Shown here: positions 7,839 to 16,379 of the stretch, in pieces
Numbering within the stretch: the stretch's first letter is position 1
Layout: every line of letters begins with the position of its first letter
Source of the DNA: Porphyrobacter sp.
GTDB taxonomy: Bacteria > Pseudomonadota > Alphaproteobacteria > Sphingomonadales > Sphingomonadaceae
Direction: 5' to 3'
Length of the DNA stretch: 35,035 bases
Assembly: GCA_013911835.1 (NCBI GenBank)
Contig: JACESM010000006.1
Span: 1-35,035 of the forward strand
Program-made: the position numbers and the translations under genes
Notes under the pieces: generated by a model
Databases searched by the model: none
Told to the model about the DNA's origin: nothing
The model's input: the letters and a program-made list of their open reading frames with translations, nothing else

Positions 7839-9121
7839 ATGCGTCGTCTTGCTCTTCTCGCCTCCACGTCACCTCGCCGCAAGCGCAGGCGTGGCGCTGG
7901 CCGTTCTGGAACCTCGACAGCGTCTATTTCCTGTCGACCACCGCGATCACAGAGGCCGTGACGCTCAAGACCCGCGCCTATCTCAACAGCTTCGACAACC
8001 TGCTGCGCGGCTTCGACGACCGCACCCAGACCACCCAGACGCTGACCGCGGGGCGCGTGTTCAACAGCTGGTATGAGGACGAGGCCTATGGCGGCTCGGC
8101 CCAACTCGATTACGCCGCAGGCCGAAACCGCATCGCGCTGGCCTTCCACTATCGCCGCGATGAGCACGTCGAGTTTTCACAGGTCTTCCCCACCGGCTTC
8201 ATCGAGCCGCCGCAGCGCAGCCGCGAAGACACCTACAGCATCGCGCTGGAGGACACGCTGCAAGTGACGCCGACCCTGGTCCTGACGCTGGGCGGCAGTT
8301 ATGACTGGCGCGATCTGATCCAGTCGGATGATTTCGTGGTCAACACGGCCCGCACCGGCGGGAGCTTCGTCAACTATCCGCTGGTCGATGCCGACGCGTG
8401 GAACGCGCAAGGTCGTCTGAGCTGGCAGGTCGATGCCGCCAGCGAAGCCCACCTCTCTCTCTCCTCGCGCACACGCTTCCCGACGCTGTTCGAACGGTTC
8501 AGCTCGCGCTTCGGTGGGGCGACCTCGAACCCCGATCTACAAGCCGAACGCTCGACCAATCTTGAACTCGGCGGCAGCACCGAGCTGGGCGCGGTGCGGA
8601 TCGAAGGCGCGGCGTTCTATTCGTGGCTCGACGACGCGATCGTCGCCTTCCCGTTCATCTTCAACAACGCGATGGTGAGCCAGAGCCGCAATGTCGGTCA
8701 GGGCGAATACTACGGCGCAGAGGCCGCCGTGAACGCGCGCGTCAGCGAGACGCTGGAACTGGGCGGCAACTACACCTGGATCGAGCGCAACTTCACCGAT
8801 CCGAGTATCCCCGCTTTCGAACCGATCGGCGTGCCCACCCATAAAGGGTTCGTGTGGGCACAATGGACCCCGACCTTGCGCTTGGCCGTCATCCCCTCGC
8901 TGGAGATCACCTCTGACAGATGGACTGTGACGCCCACCGGCGCGCTCTACTACCGCACCGGCGCCTACACCCGCGCTGACCTGCGGATCGATTACGAGGT
9001 CGCGGACGGCATCGTGCTGGGCGCAGGCGTGCGCAACGCTTTCGACGAGAACTTCGCGCTCACTGACGGATTCCCCGAGCCCGGGCGGAGCTTCTATCTC
9101 AGCGCTCGCTCGCAGTTTTGA
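7839..9121 (+). pseudogene. Degraded TonB-dependent receptor: signal peptide split by frameshift, plug and early barrel missing, C-terminal barrel retained
   Basis: ATG 7839 begins MRRLALLAST in one frame, HLAASAGVALAV continues in a second frame, and the barrel FWNLDSVYFLSTTAITEAVTLKTRAYLNSFDNLL...GRSFYLSARSQF* is in a third. No plug domain or TonB box is visible. Confidence 0.75.
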
Positions 9122-9158
9122 GGTCGGCTACTGGTGCGATGACTACCGATCTGGGGCC

Positions 9159-9310
9159 GCTTTCCGTATGGCGGCTCTTGGGAACAGATCTCGCAATAGC
9201 TGTCATTGACGGCGCAAATTGGACCCTATCGGCTGTCTACTCAGACCTGGCCGTTCCAGATGACCACAGCCATCGCCTGGTTCCGCCGAAAGCCGCCATT
9301 CTGTTTTCGG
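9159..9310. repeat. Dispersed degenerate intergenic repeat, copy 1
   Basis: Left arm CGCTTTCCGTATGGCGG, right arm GAAAGCCGCCATTCTGTTTTCGG; arms mutually inverted. Confidence 0.45.
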
Positions 9311-9345
9311 TACTGGCCCGATTATCGCGAGAGATACCGTGGATT

Positions 9346-9386
9346 TTGCACCCAAGGTTGCGTAATTCGTTGCATCCAAATGCAAC
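9346..9386. promoter_or_regulatory. Operator-like repeats upstream of the kinase gene
   Basis: Near-direct repeats TTGCACCCAA (9346-9355) and TTGCATCCAA (9370-9379); inverted repeat GTTGCAT-CCAA-ATGCAAC (9369-9386). Confidence 0.5.
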
Positions 9387-9395
9387 ATTTCGAAA

Positions 9396-10391
9396 ATGAA
9401 GGGCCTGCTCAAAATGTCAAATAATTCGGCAGCGTCTGCATCGGAGGTCATGGCGATGCTAGGCTGGTTGCCCGGTGATCGTCATGTGATTTCGGTCATA
9501 CCGGCCGGCGCAGGCAATATGAACCTTGTTGAACGGGTAGCGCTCGATAATCAGACATCGGTAATTCTGAAACGCGCCCGCGGCTGGGTTGAGAAGTATC
9601 CTCACATTCCTGCCCCAATTGAACGCGCTGAAGTTGAAGCGGCCTTTTATGCTGCGGTGGCGGCTAGCACTGCCGGTCGGGTAATGCCTAGGCATCTTGG
9701 CTTCAGCAAAGAATTTGCAGCCAATTTGTTTGCTGACCTTGGTGAAGGCACGGACGGAATGAGCGCCTATGCCGGACAAGTTATTAGTGATGATGCGCTT
9801 GATGCGATCGCCGACTGGATGCTTGCATTGCATGGTCTCGACGGCCCGTTCGATGACATTCTGACTAACACAGCAATGCGTTCCCTCAATGCTTTTCACA
9901 TTTTCGATTATCCGCTCGACCTCAATAATGGCTTGGTTCTTGAGGCAATCACGCCCGGCTTGCAGGTCCTAGCCGATGAGCTCAAACAGGATGATCGCTT
10001 CGTCGCGGCGGTTAAGGCGATTGGTCAGCGTTATCTTGGGGACGAGGGAGGAGTGTTGCTCCACGGCGATCTTTACCCTGGAAGCTGGTTGACGACCGAA
10101 ACAGGCATCTTTGTGATCGATCCGGAATTCTGCTGGATTGGCCCCCGTGAATGGGATGTGGGCGTGCTTGCTGCGCATCTCCGGCTCAGCGGCCAGCCTG
10201 AGAATTCTGCCAAACGGATCATCGAACGTTACGGCGTCGCGCTTGATCACCAGCTGCTGAATCAGGTTGTCGGCACAGAAATCATGCGGCGTTTGATCGG
10301 AGTAGCCCAACTGCCATTAAATATTGACCTTGAAGCCAAAGCCATGTTGCTTGCTGAAGCACGTAAGCTTGTCCTCGGAATTGCGAAATGA
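9396..10391 (+). CDS. APH-fold small-molecule kinase resembling 5-methylthioribose kinase (MtnK-like)
   Basis: LLHGDLYPGSWLTTETGIFVIDPEFCWIGPREWDVGVL matches the APH/MtnK catalytic loop and DPE motif. Confidence 0.75.
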   Translation: MKGLLKMSNNSAASASEVMAMLGWLPGDRHVISVIPAGAGNMNLVERVALDNQTSVILKRARGWVEKYPHIPAPIERAEVEAAFYAAVAASTAGRVMPRHLGFSKEFAANLFADLGEGTDGMSAYAGQVISDDALDAIADWMLALHGLDGPFDDILTNTAMRSLNAFHIFDYPLDLNNGLVLEAITPGLQVLADELKQDDRFVAAVKAIGQRYLGDEGGVLLHGDLYPGSWLTTETGIFVIDPEFCWIGPREWDVGVLAAHLRLSGQPENSAKRIIERYGVALDHQLLNQVVGTEIMRRLIGVAQLPLNIDLEAKAMLLAEARKLVLGIAK

Positions 10392-11263
10392 CGCGGCGCC
10401 GCGTCTGGATTGATACTGATCCTGCGATCACGGCTGGCAATGGCGAGGTCGATGATGCTTTTGCGCTTGTTCAGGCGCTCCGTTCGCCCGAGTTAGAAAT
10501 TGCGGGAGTGTCGGCAGTTTATGGCAACTCCGGCATTGATCACACATTCGCGATGGCGCGCGAAATTGTGGCACGCGCCGATTGCGCAGACATTCCGGTC
10601 TACCGCGGGAGCCGCTGCAGGGAAGATCGATCGGCAAACGATGCCACATCCGCGCTTACGCGAGCGCTCAATGATGGGCCATTGACGATCCTGGCGCTGG
10701 GCCCCCTGACCACCATCGCCGCAACGCTTGGTCTAAGCGATGCCCCGATAGGAAATGTTGAGGAGATTGTGTTTGTGGGCGGCAGACGTGATGGCTTGGA
10801 GTTTCTTGCAACGCGGATGCAGAAGAAGCCGTTCGGTGACATGAATTTCGAATGCGACCCTGCCGCAGCGTCCGAACTGCTTGCCCTCGGCGTGCCGATG
10901 ACTCTCGCTGGGTGGGAAGTCTCTTCAAAGACGTGGCTGACGCCTCATGATCTTGATCGGTTGCGTGACGAAGGGGGAGAATGTGCCCGGTGGCTTGCGG
11001 CGAGTGCGCGCGCGTGGCAGTCGGACTGGCAGCGCAATTTTGCCGCGCGGGGGTTTACCCCCTTCGATACTTTGGCTGTGGGTTGGTTGCTTTTACCTGA
11101 TGCTTTCACCCGATACCGCTGGCCAACCAGGATTGACCATGACGGGCACCGACCTCTTTTTGTCGCTGACCCTTCCTTCGATGGGCCAATCGTCACCTAT
11201 CTGCGCGAAGTCGACAATGATCGATTTCACGCCAATCTGATGCGGCGGTTGCTGCGCAGCTGA
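10388..11263 (+). CDS. Inosine-uridine-preferring-type nucleoside hydrolase family protein
   Basis: WIDTDPA...VDDAFALVQALRSPELEIAGVSAVYGN, LTILALGPLTTIA; starts in an ATGA overlap with the kinase stop. Confidence 0.85.
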   Translation: MTRRRVWIDTDPAITAGNGEVDDAFALVQALRSPELEIAGVSAVYGNSGIDHTFAMAREIVARADCADIPVYRGSRCREDRSANDATSALTRALNDGPLTILALGPLTTIAATLGLSDAPIGNVEEIVFVGGRRDGLEFLATRMQKKPFGDMNFECDPAAASELLALGVPMTLAGWEVSSKTWLTPHDLDRLRDEGGECARWLAASARAWQSDWQRNFAARGFTPFDTLAVGWLLLPDAFTRYRWPTRIDHDGHRPLFVADPSFDGPIVTYLREVDNDRFHANLMRRLLRS

Positions 11264-11325
11264 GACAGGACTGCAAAGCTATCCCCCTCAACGGCCCTTG
11301 CGGCTTGCTCGGTCGCCACGGTGGC

Positions 11326-11361
11326 GGCCCTCGACCGGCTTCATGGCAAGCGGTCAGGGCC
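11326..11361. terminator. Strong hairpin between convergent genes (probable bidirectional terminator)
   Basis: GGCCCT-c-GACC-g-GCTT / loop CATGGC / AAGC-GGTC-AGGGCC. Confidence 0.6.
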
Positions 11362-11375
11362 GAGAGAAATTGTGA

Positions 11376-14300
11376 TCAGAACTTGTAGGCCAGTCCGAAC
11401 TGGAACTGTCGCGGGGGACCGGCATTGCGTTGCACGAAGGGTGCGCCGCCGCCGAACTGGATCTGGTTTGAAGTGGTCGCGGCATTGGCGAAGCCGCTTT
11501 CGTTGTTGGTGTTCAGCACGTTGAACACGTCCGCGCTCGCCTCGATCCGCCCGCCAAGCACCGGCAGAGCATAACGCACGCCGACATCAATCGTGGCTGA
11601 CCATGGCAGGCGTCCGGAATTGCGGCTTTCCCCAGGGAAGCGGTCCGAATTGCCGAGGAAATTCTCGCCAAAGCTCGCCCCGTCGCCGTTCAGGTCCTGC
11701 GTGCCGAAGATGAGCGCATCAGGCACCAGATTGACCGGCTGACCCGATTGGAACAGTCCCGCCAGCGTCACCGTCATCCCATCCACCGGGTAAAGATAGC
11801 CCACCGCCGAGATCACGTGCCGCCGGTCGTTGGCCGAGGGTCCGAACTCCGTGCTGAAGTCATTGGCGTTGGCTGCGCGGAAGTTGATATCATCGGTATC
11901 GTTGCGTAGGCGCGAGAGGGTGTAGCTGACGCGGAAGGCATAGGGATCATCGCCGCGCGCCTTAATCGCTTGCAGGATCAAAGCGAGGTACTCGGCCTCG
12001 CCAGCAGTTTCCGAAACCGTGATCTGTCGCGCCCCACCTGGCAGAAGGCCGACTGGGCGCGACGCATCCGCCGCTGCCTGCGAGCGCGCCAGCCCGAGGC
12101 TTTGCGCCAGCGCGAAACGCGCGGCATTGTCTGGCTGCGCGCGCAGCAGGGCGATATTGGCATCGGTCAGATTGGCAAGGTTGGGGGTGAAGGGTGTAGG
12201 CGCGTTGAGATCGCGCAGCCGCACCAGATTCTCCGAACGGCTATAGAGCGCGTCGACCGAAAGAGTCAGCGTGCTGGTCGCCTGATATTGGTAGCCGCCG
12301 CTGATCTGCACGCTCCAGGGATTGTCATAGCCGGTCGGACTGAGGATCCGCGCTTCGTTGATGATTGCCGTGTCGCGCAAGTTCTGCACGGCCTCCGGCG
12401 CGGGGCATTCCGCAACTGTGGCACAGACGGGCGAGACGGTGAGATTACCGTCAAAGGTGATATCGCCAAGGTCGACACCCGCCGGGATCACGCCGCGACT
12501 TTGCAATTGCCCCAGCTGGCTGAGGAAGCCCGCCGAGGTGGTGTTGCGCTGCAAAGCGTCCGAAATCACCGCGTAGGACAGTTTGCCAGTGAAGATCCCG
12601 GCCCCGAACCGCACCGAAGACCGCGCATCGGGCTGCCAGTTGAGCGCGAGGCGCGGGGCGATGTTGTCGGTATCGCCGTCTCCCGCGCCGCGCTCGGTCA
12701 GGGTGTCGTAATCCCAGCGCAGCCCCAGGGTGGCGGTAAAATCGGGGGCAAGCTGCCATTGATCCTCGAGATAGAAGGCAATCAGCGTCTGGCTGGTGCC
12801 AAAGCTTTGCGGGCGCAGCTCCACCGAATAGTTGGCGACCAGCGGGTTCAATGCCAGCACATCCTGCGCGTTCAGCGCGAGCCCGCGCGATGTCAGGCTG
12901 GCGAGTTGCGCGGCAGTCAAATCGACCGTGAAATTGCCATCGGGATTGCCGCCGCCGAGCAGGTCGAAGTCCGAATGGATCACGTCCGCGCCGACCCGCA
13001 GCGTATGCGCGCCAAAGTCACGCTGGAGCCGGTGGGTGGTTTGCCACGTCTCCTCCAGATCGTCGAACACAAAGCCGGGGTGGCCGACCACCCCCGCCAC
13101 TAGCCCGGAAGGATCGCGCAGCACCACCTGTGGCCCCGGCGCGCCCACCGGCTCGCCGAAATCCCAGCGGAAGCGGCTGAACTGCACCGCGCCGTCATAG
13201 CTCCACACCGCCCCGGCATAGCTGGCAGTCGCGGCGACCAAAGTTGAGAAGCGATCCTGACGCGATCCCGCCGAAGGAAAGGTATTGTTGCCCCCGCCCA
13301 GCCCGCCGCCCGGCCGGTCCACCGTCACGCGCCCGATATTGACTCGCGCGCCAAGGGTCCAGTCGTCCGTCAGACGGTGATCGAGCCGCAGCGATCCAAG
13401 GTGGAATTCATTGTTGCCAGTAACCGTATCGACGATCCCCAACGCCGGCGCGTCCACCACCTGGGTGTTGCGATCACGGGTGTATTCATAGTTCGCGTAG
13501 AAGAACGTCCGGTCGCGCGCGATCGGTCCACCAACGGCAAAGCCACCCTGATAGCGTTCGAAGCTTTCGCCCACCGCATTGCCGGTCAGATCGCGGCGCG
13601 GGAAAGGTGAACTGGAATCGAGCGGGCGGCCGGGGCGGATCAGGCCATAGACCTCGCCGGTCAGATCATTGCTGCCGGAGGGGGTGGTGTAATTGACGAT
13701 GCCATTGGCGGTGCGACCGTAGGCGGCGGAATAGGAGTTGGCCAACACCGTCACCTCGCGGGTGAAGCCCAGGGGCACCGGAAACTTGATCCCGCCGAGG
13801 AAATTCTCGTTATTGTCCAGACCGTCGATCAGGTAATTGGTATCGAGCCCGTTCGCGCCATTGATCGATATCGATGGCGCTTCCGAGAAGAACCCGGTCG
13901 AGGGAACCACGTTGGGCAAGCGGATCAGGGAGCCGATCACGTCGCGCCCCTCGATCGGCAGGGCGAGCAGCTGCTCGCGCGCCAAAGAGGCGGAAATCTC
14001 GGCATTGGCGGTGTTGAGCCCGGTGATCGCGCGCGCGGCAGTAACGATGATCCCGGCGCTTTCCGGTGCGGTGAGTTGCAGGATAACGCTGCGGACAAAA
14101 TTGGCGCGCAGTTGGATCGGCTGAGCGTCAAGGCCGGCATATTGATCCGAAGCCGGCACCGACACGAGATACTCGCCCGCCGTGGTCAACCCGTCAGCGC
14201 CGACCCGCCCACGTGCATCGGTGCGCAGCCGCCGTTCAAAGCCGATTGCGCGGTTTGCGATCACCACCTCGGTATCGGCGACCGGTGCCCCGGCCTCATC

Positions 14301-14414
14301 CACCACCGCAATCTCGATCCCGGCCTGCTGCGCCAGCACCGGCGGAGCCATGACAACCGAAATGGCGCCGAGGGCGGTTGCCCCGACGGTGGCACGAAGG
14401 ATGGTCGCAAGCAT
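11376..14414 (-). CDS. Oar-like TonB-dependent receptor with N-terminal carboxypeptidase-regulatory-like domain
   Basis: Signal peptide MLATILRATVGATALGAISVVMAPPVLAQ, CarboxypepD_reg-like region, plug (SISINGANGLDTNYLIDGLDNNENF), terminal FQFGLAYKF*. Confidence 0.88.
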   Translation of the reverse strand: MLATILRATVGATALGAISVVMAPPVLAQQAGIEIAVVDEAGAPVADTEVVIANRAIGFERRLRTDARGRVGADGLTTAGEYLVSVPASDQYAGLDAQPIQLRANFVRSVILQLTAPESAGIIVTAARAITGLNTANAEISASLAREQLLALPIEGRDVIGSLIRLPNVVPSTGFFSEAPSISINGANGLDTNYLIDGLDNNENFLGGIKFPVPLGFTREVTVLANSYSAAYGRTANGIVNYTTPSGSNDLTGEVYGLIRPGRPLDSSSPFPRRDLTGNAVGESFERYQGGFAVGGPIARDRTFFYANYEYTRDRNTQVVDAPALGIVDTVTGNNEFHLGSLRLDHRLTDDWTLGARVNIGRVTVDRPGGGLGGGNNTFPSAGSRQDRFSTLVAATASYAGAVWSYDGAVQFSRFRWDFGEPVGAPGPQVVLRDPSGLVAGVVGHPGFVFDDLEETWQTTHRLQRDFGAHTLRVGADVIHSDFDLLGGGNPDGNFTVDLTAAQLASLTSRGLALNAQDVLALNPLVANYSVELRPQSFGTSQTLIAFYLEDQWQLAPDFTATLGLRWDYDTLTERGAGDGDTDNIAPRLALNWQPDARSSVRFGAGIFTGKLSYAVISDALQRNTTSAGFLSQLGQLQSRGVIPAGVDLGDITFDGNLTVSPVCATVAECPAPEAVQNLRDTAIINEARILSPTGYDNPWSVQISGGYQYQATSTLTLSVDALYSRSENLVRLRDLNAPTPFTPNLANLTDANIALLRAQPDNAARFALAQSLGLARSQAAADASRPVGLLPGGARQITVSETAGEAEYLALILQAIKARGDDPYAFRVSYTLSRLRNDTDDINFRAANANDFSTEFGPSANDRRHVISAVGYLYPVDGMTVTLAGLFQSGQPVNLVPDALIFGTQDLNGDGASFGENFLGNSDRFPGESRNSGRLPWSATIDVGVRYALPVLGGRIEASADVFNVLNTNNESGFANAATTSNQIQFGGGAPFVQRNAGPPRQFQFGLAYKF

Positions 14415-14745
14415 GAAGGTCCCCTCTTCTGAGTGTCTGCACCCTGCCGGATGCCACCATTGCTGCAATGCAGTTCCGTTTGAGGCTTTTGAAAAGTTAC
14501 GGCAGAAGCGATTTTCCAACCGATAACCCCTGGCAATCTCGGTTCGGACAAGAGGGCTCGCGACCACAAGGCCCTTTGTCGGCACGTAACTCGCAGATCT
14601 TTTATCTTCCGGTTTCAGCCGAATTGGTCGTCCCGGAATGCGGCGCCGTTCGGCAGTCAGGTCCCCAATTTAAGATGTTTCGAACGGAATGAACAAGTAG
14701 CTGCTTTCAGGAAGTCGCATGTCACAACCCGAACGTTTGACATGG

Positions 14746-14808
14746 GGTCGCTTTCGGAATGGCGGGAATTTTCCAACAGCCGGGGAAAGCCGCCATGCGG
14801 CTTTCGGG
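14746..14808. repeat. Dispersed degenerate intergenic repeat, copy 2, with internal perfect hairpin
   Basis: GGTCGCTTTCGGAATGGCGGG ... GAAAGCCGC-CAT-GCGGCTTTC (14785-14805). Confidence 0.5.
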
Positions 14809-15004
14809 ATCGCGCGTAGGCCCGGCTCATGGCAGGTCGTGGGTGGATTGCTGAAGGACGGCTTAAGGACGTTTTGCGAGCGGGGTCAGGCACCAGGCCA
14901 ACCTCTTTTGATCGCTCACCGATTCCATGAAAGTTGCCGAGATCAGGAGATCCTCAATCTTTTCATGCCAGATTCCAGCGGCTTGAAGAAGGAGCTGGTG
15001 TCGC

Positions 15005-16291
15005 ATGAAAACCCACGAGCAGTTGCGCGAATTGCGGCACTATGGTCCTGACCGGATGAGAGGCACGACGTTCGCCGTCGACGCCAAGTTGGCCGATGAG
15101 CTGCCCGCGCTCTCGCTACCGACCATGAGCCAAGCAGCGCGTGAAGCGTTTCGGGCGGTGCTGGCCTACGAGGCTCCTCCGGCAAACGGATCGGTCCGCG
15201 ATACGCTCGCGCTGATCGAGGCGCGCGGTTACACGGTGCATTCCTGCGACTGGATTCCGGACTTCCGCTGGTTCTATGCCGGCGATCACCCGGCTATATA
15301 CCAACCCTGGAGCGATTACCTTTCCGAACGCGGTTTCACGCGCTTCCATCGGGGAAACACGCTGACGCCCGACAATTGCCGGCATTTCGCACCGCGTGAA
15401 CGAGCAGGTGCCTTTAAAGAGCTCGTTCTCCGTGACGATCCCCACAGGCTCGCATGCGCCAAGGCGATTCTCGTTTCCCAGCCGGCGGGGTTGCGTGCGA
15501 AGTTGCTGAATGAAGTCCATGCCAGAGGCGCGTTCGACGGGCTCTACCCCTGGCAAGTCCGGTTCATTCGCGAGTTTCTGGACGACAAGGCGGCCAATGT
15601 CCGCAATACCGCTAAGGCGCTGCTCGACCGGGGCAGCGGCCGAGTGAGCGAGAAGGCGTACGCCGAGGTCATCGCGAACCATCTGATGGTGTCAGAAGAC
15701 ATCGTAACCTTCCGCCAACCTCCAGAATCGCATACCTTCCTGTTCACGGAGTTCCTGTGCACTTCGTTTGTCAGCCTCGCTGAAACGCTCGGGTTGTCAC
15801 CGCAACAATTGGCTGAGCGCGCAGACATCACGGGACTGGGACCGAACTTCATGCAGCTGGCCAACAACTCGGACAGTCACGACGTATGGCATATTCTGGC
15901 GCGGCGGGCACTGGATCAGGGCATCGGCGCCGAGTCCCTCTACATCGGGTGGTTCAGGGATGCCGACCCCGATTTGTGGCGTCGCGGTCTCGAGGCGACC
16001 AAGGCCTCACCCTATGTGAACCGTGTCCAGGAATTCCTAGGCGAGAAGACTGGCACGATGTCGGCTGCGGAAATGCTGGCGTGGCGAGAATTCGAGACCA
16101 TGCGGCTCTCGGTGATCAGGGAAAAGGAAGAGGGGAAACTTCCGGTCAACATCCAGTACGACCCGCTGCGCTACCTCGGCAAAGTCGTTGATAAGGAGGC
16201 TGCGCAGATCATTCTCGACGAAGCCACAACGCTGGGCATGAGCCCGGACAATCCGCGCCTGACCATGGTGAAGCTCAATCTTGCGCTTTGA
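15005..16291 (+). CDS. 428-aa protein of unknown function; possible HEAT-like/DUF5691-like helical segment
   Basis: AAGGAG RBS-like sequence upstream; ERAGAFKELVLRDDPHRLACAKAIL...REFLDDKAANVRNTAKALLDRGSG resembles helical-repeat proteins. Confidence 0.7.
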   Translation: MKTHEQLRELRHYGPDRMRGTTFAVDAKLADELPALSLPTMSQAAREAFRAVLAYEAPPANGSVRDTLALIEARGYTVHSCDWIPDFRWFYAGDHPAIYQPWSDYLSERGFTRFHRGNTLTPDNCRHFAPRERAGAFKELVLRDDPHRLACAKAILVSQPAGLRAKLLNEVHARGAFDGLYPWQVRFIREFLDDKAANVRNTAKALLDRGSGRVSEKAYAEVIANHLMVSEDIVTFRQPPESHTFLFTEFLCTSFVSLAETLGLSPQQLAERADITGLGPNFMQLANNSDSHDVWHILARRALDQGIGAESLYIGWFRDADPDLWRRGLEATKASPYVNRVQEFLGEKTGTMSAAEMLAWREFETMRLSVIREKEEGKLPVNIQYDPLRYLGKVVDKEAAQIILDEATTLGMSPDNPRLTMVKLNLAL

Positions 16292-16316
16292 GTGTCCGCA
16301 GGCATGGCAGCTTCGG

Positions 16317-16370
16317 GGTCGCTTCCCGAACGGCACGTTTTTTCTGCTCTGTCACGAAAGCCGCCATGCC
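16317..16370. repeat. Dispersed degenerate intergenic repeat, copy 3
   Basis: GGTCGCTTCCCGAACGGC ... GAAAGCCGCCATGCC. Confidence 0.45.
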
Positions 16371-16379
16371 AGCCGCGCC

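Noticed and set aside
11970-13103. 377-aa + strand ORF antisense to the large TonB receptor
   Set aside because: High-GC antisense artefact; the receptor frame has clear signal peptide, plug and barrel.
9159-14808. Dispersed repeats as integron attC sites
   Set aside because: No GTTRRRY/RYYYAAC core pair at the ends and no integrase in the window.
14719-15051. 110-aa + strand ORF before the 428-aa gene
   Set aside because: Runs through repeat copy 2 and overlaps the next gene's start in another frame; no domain.
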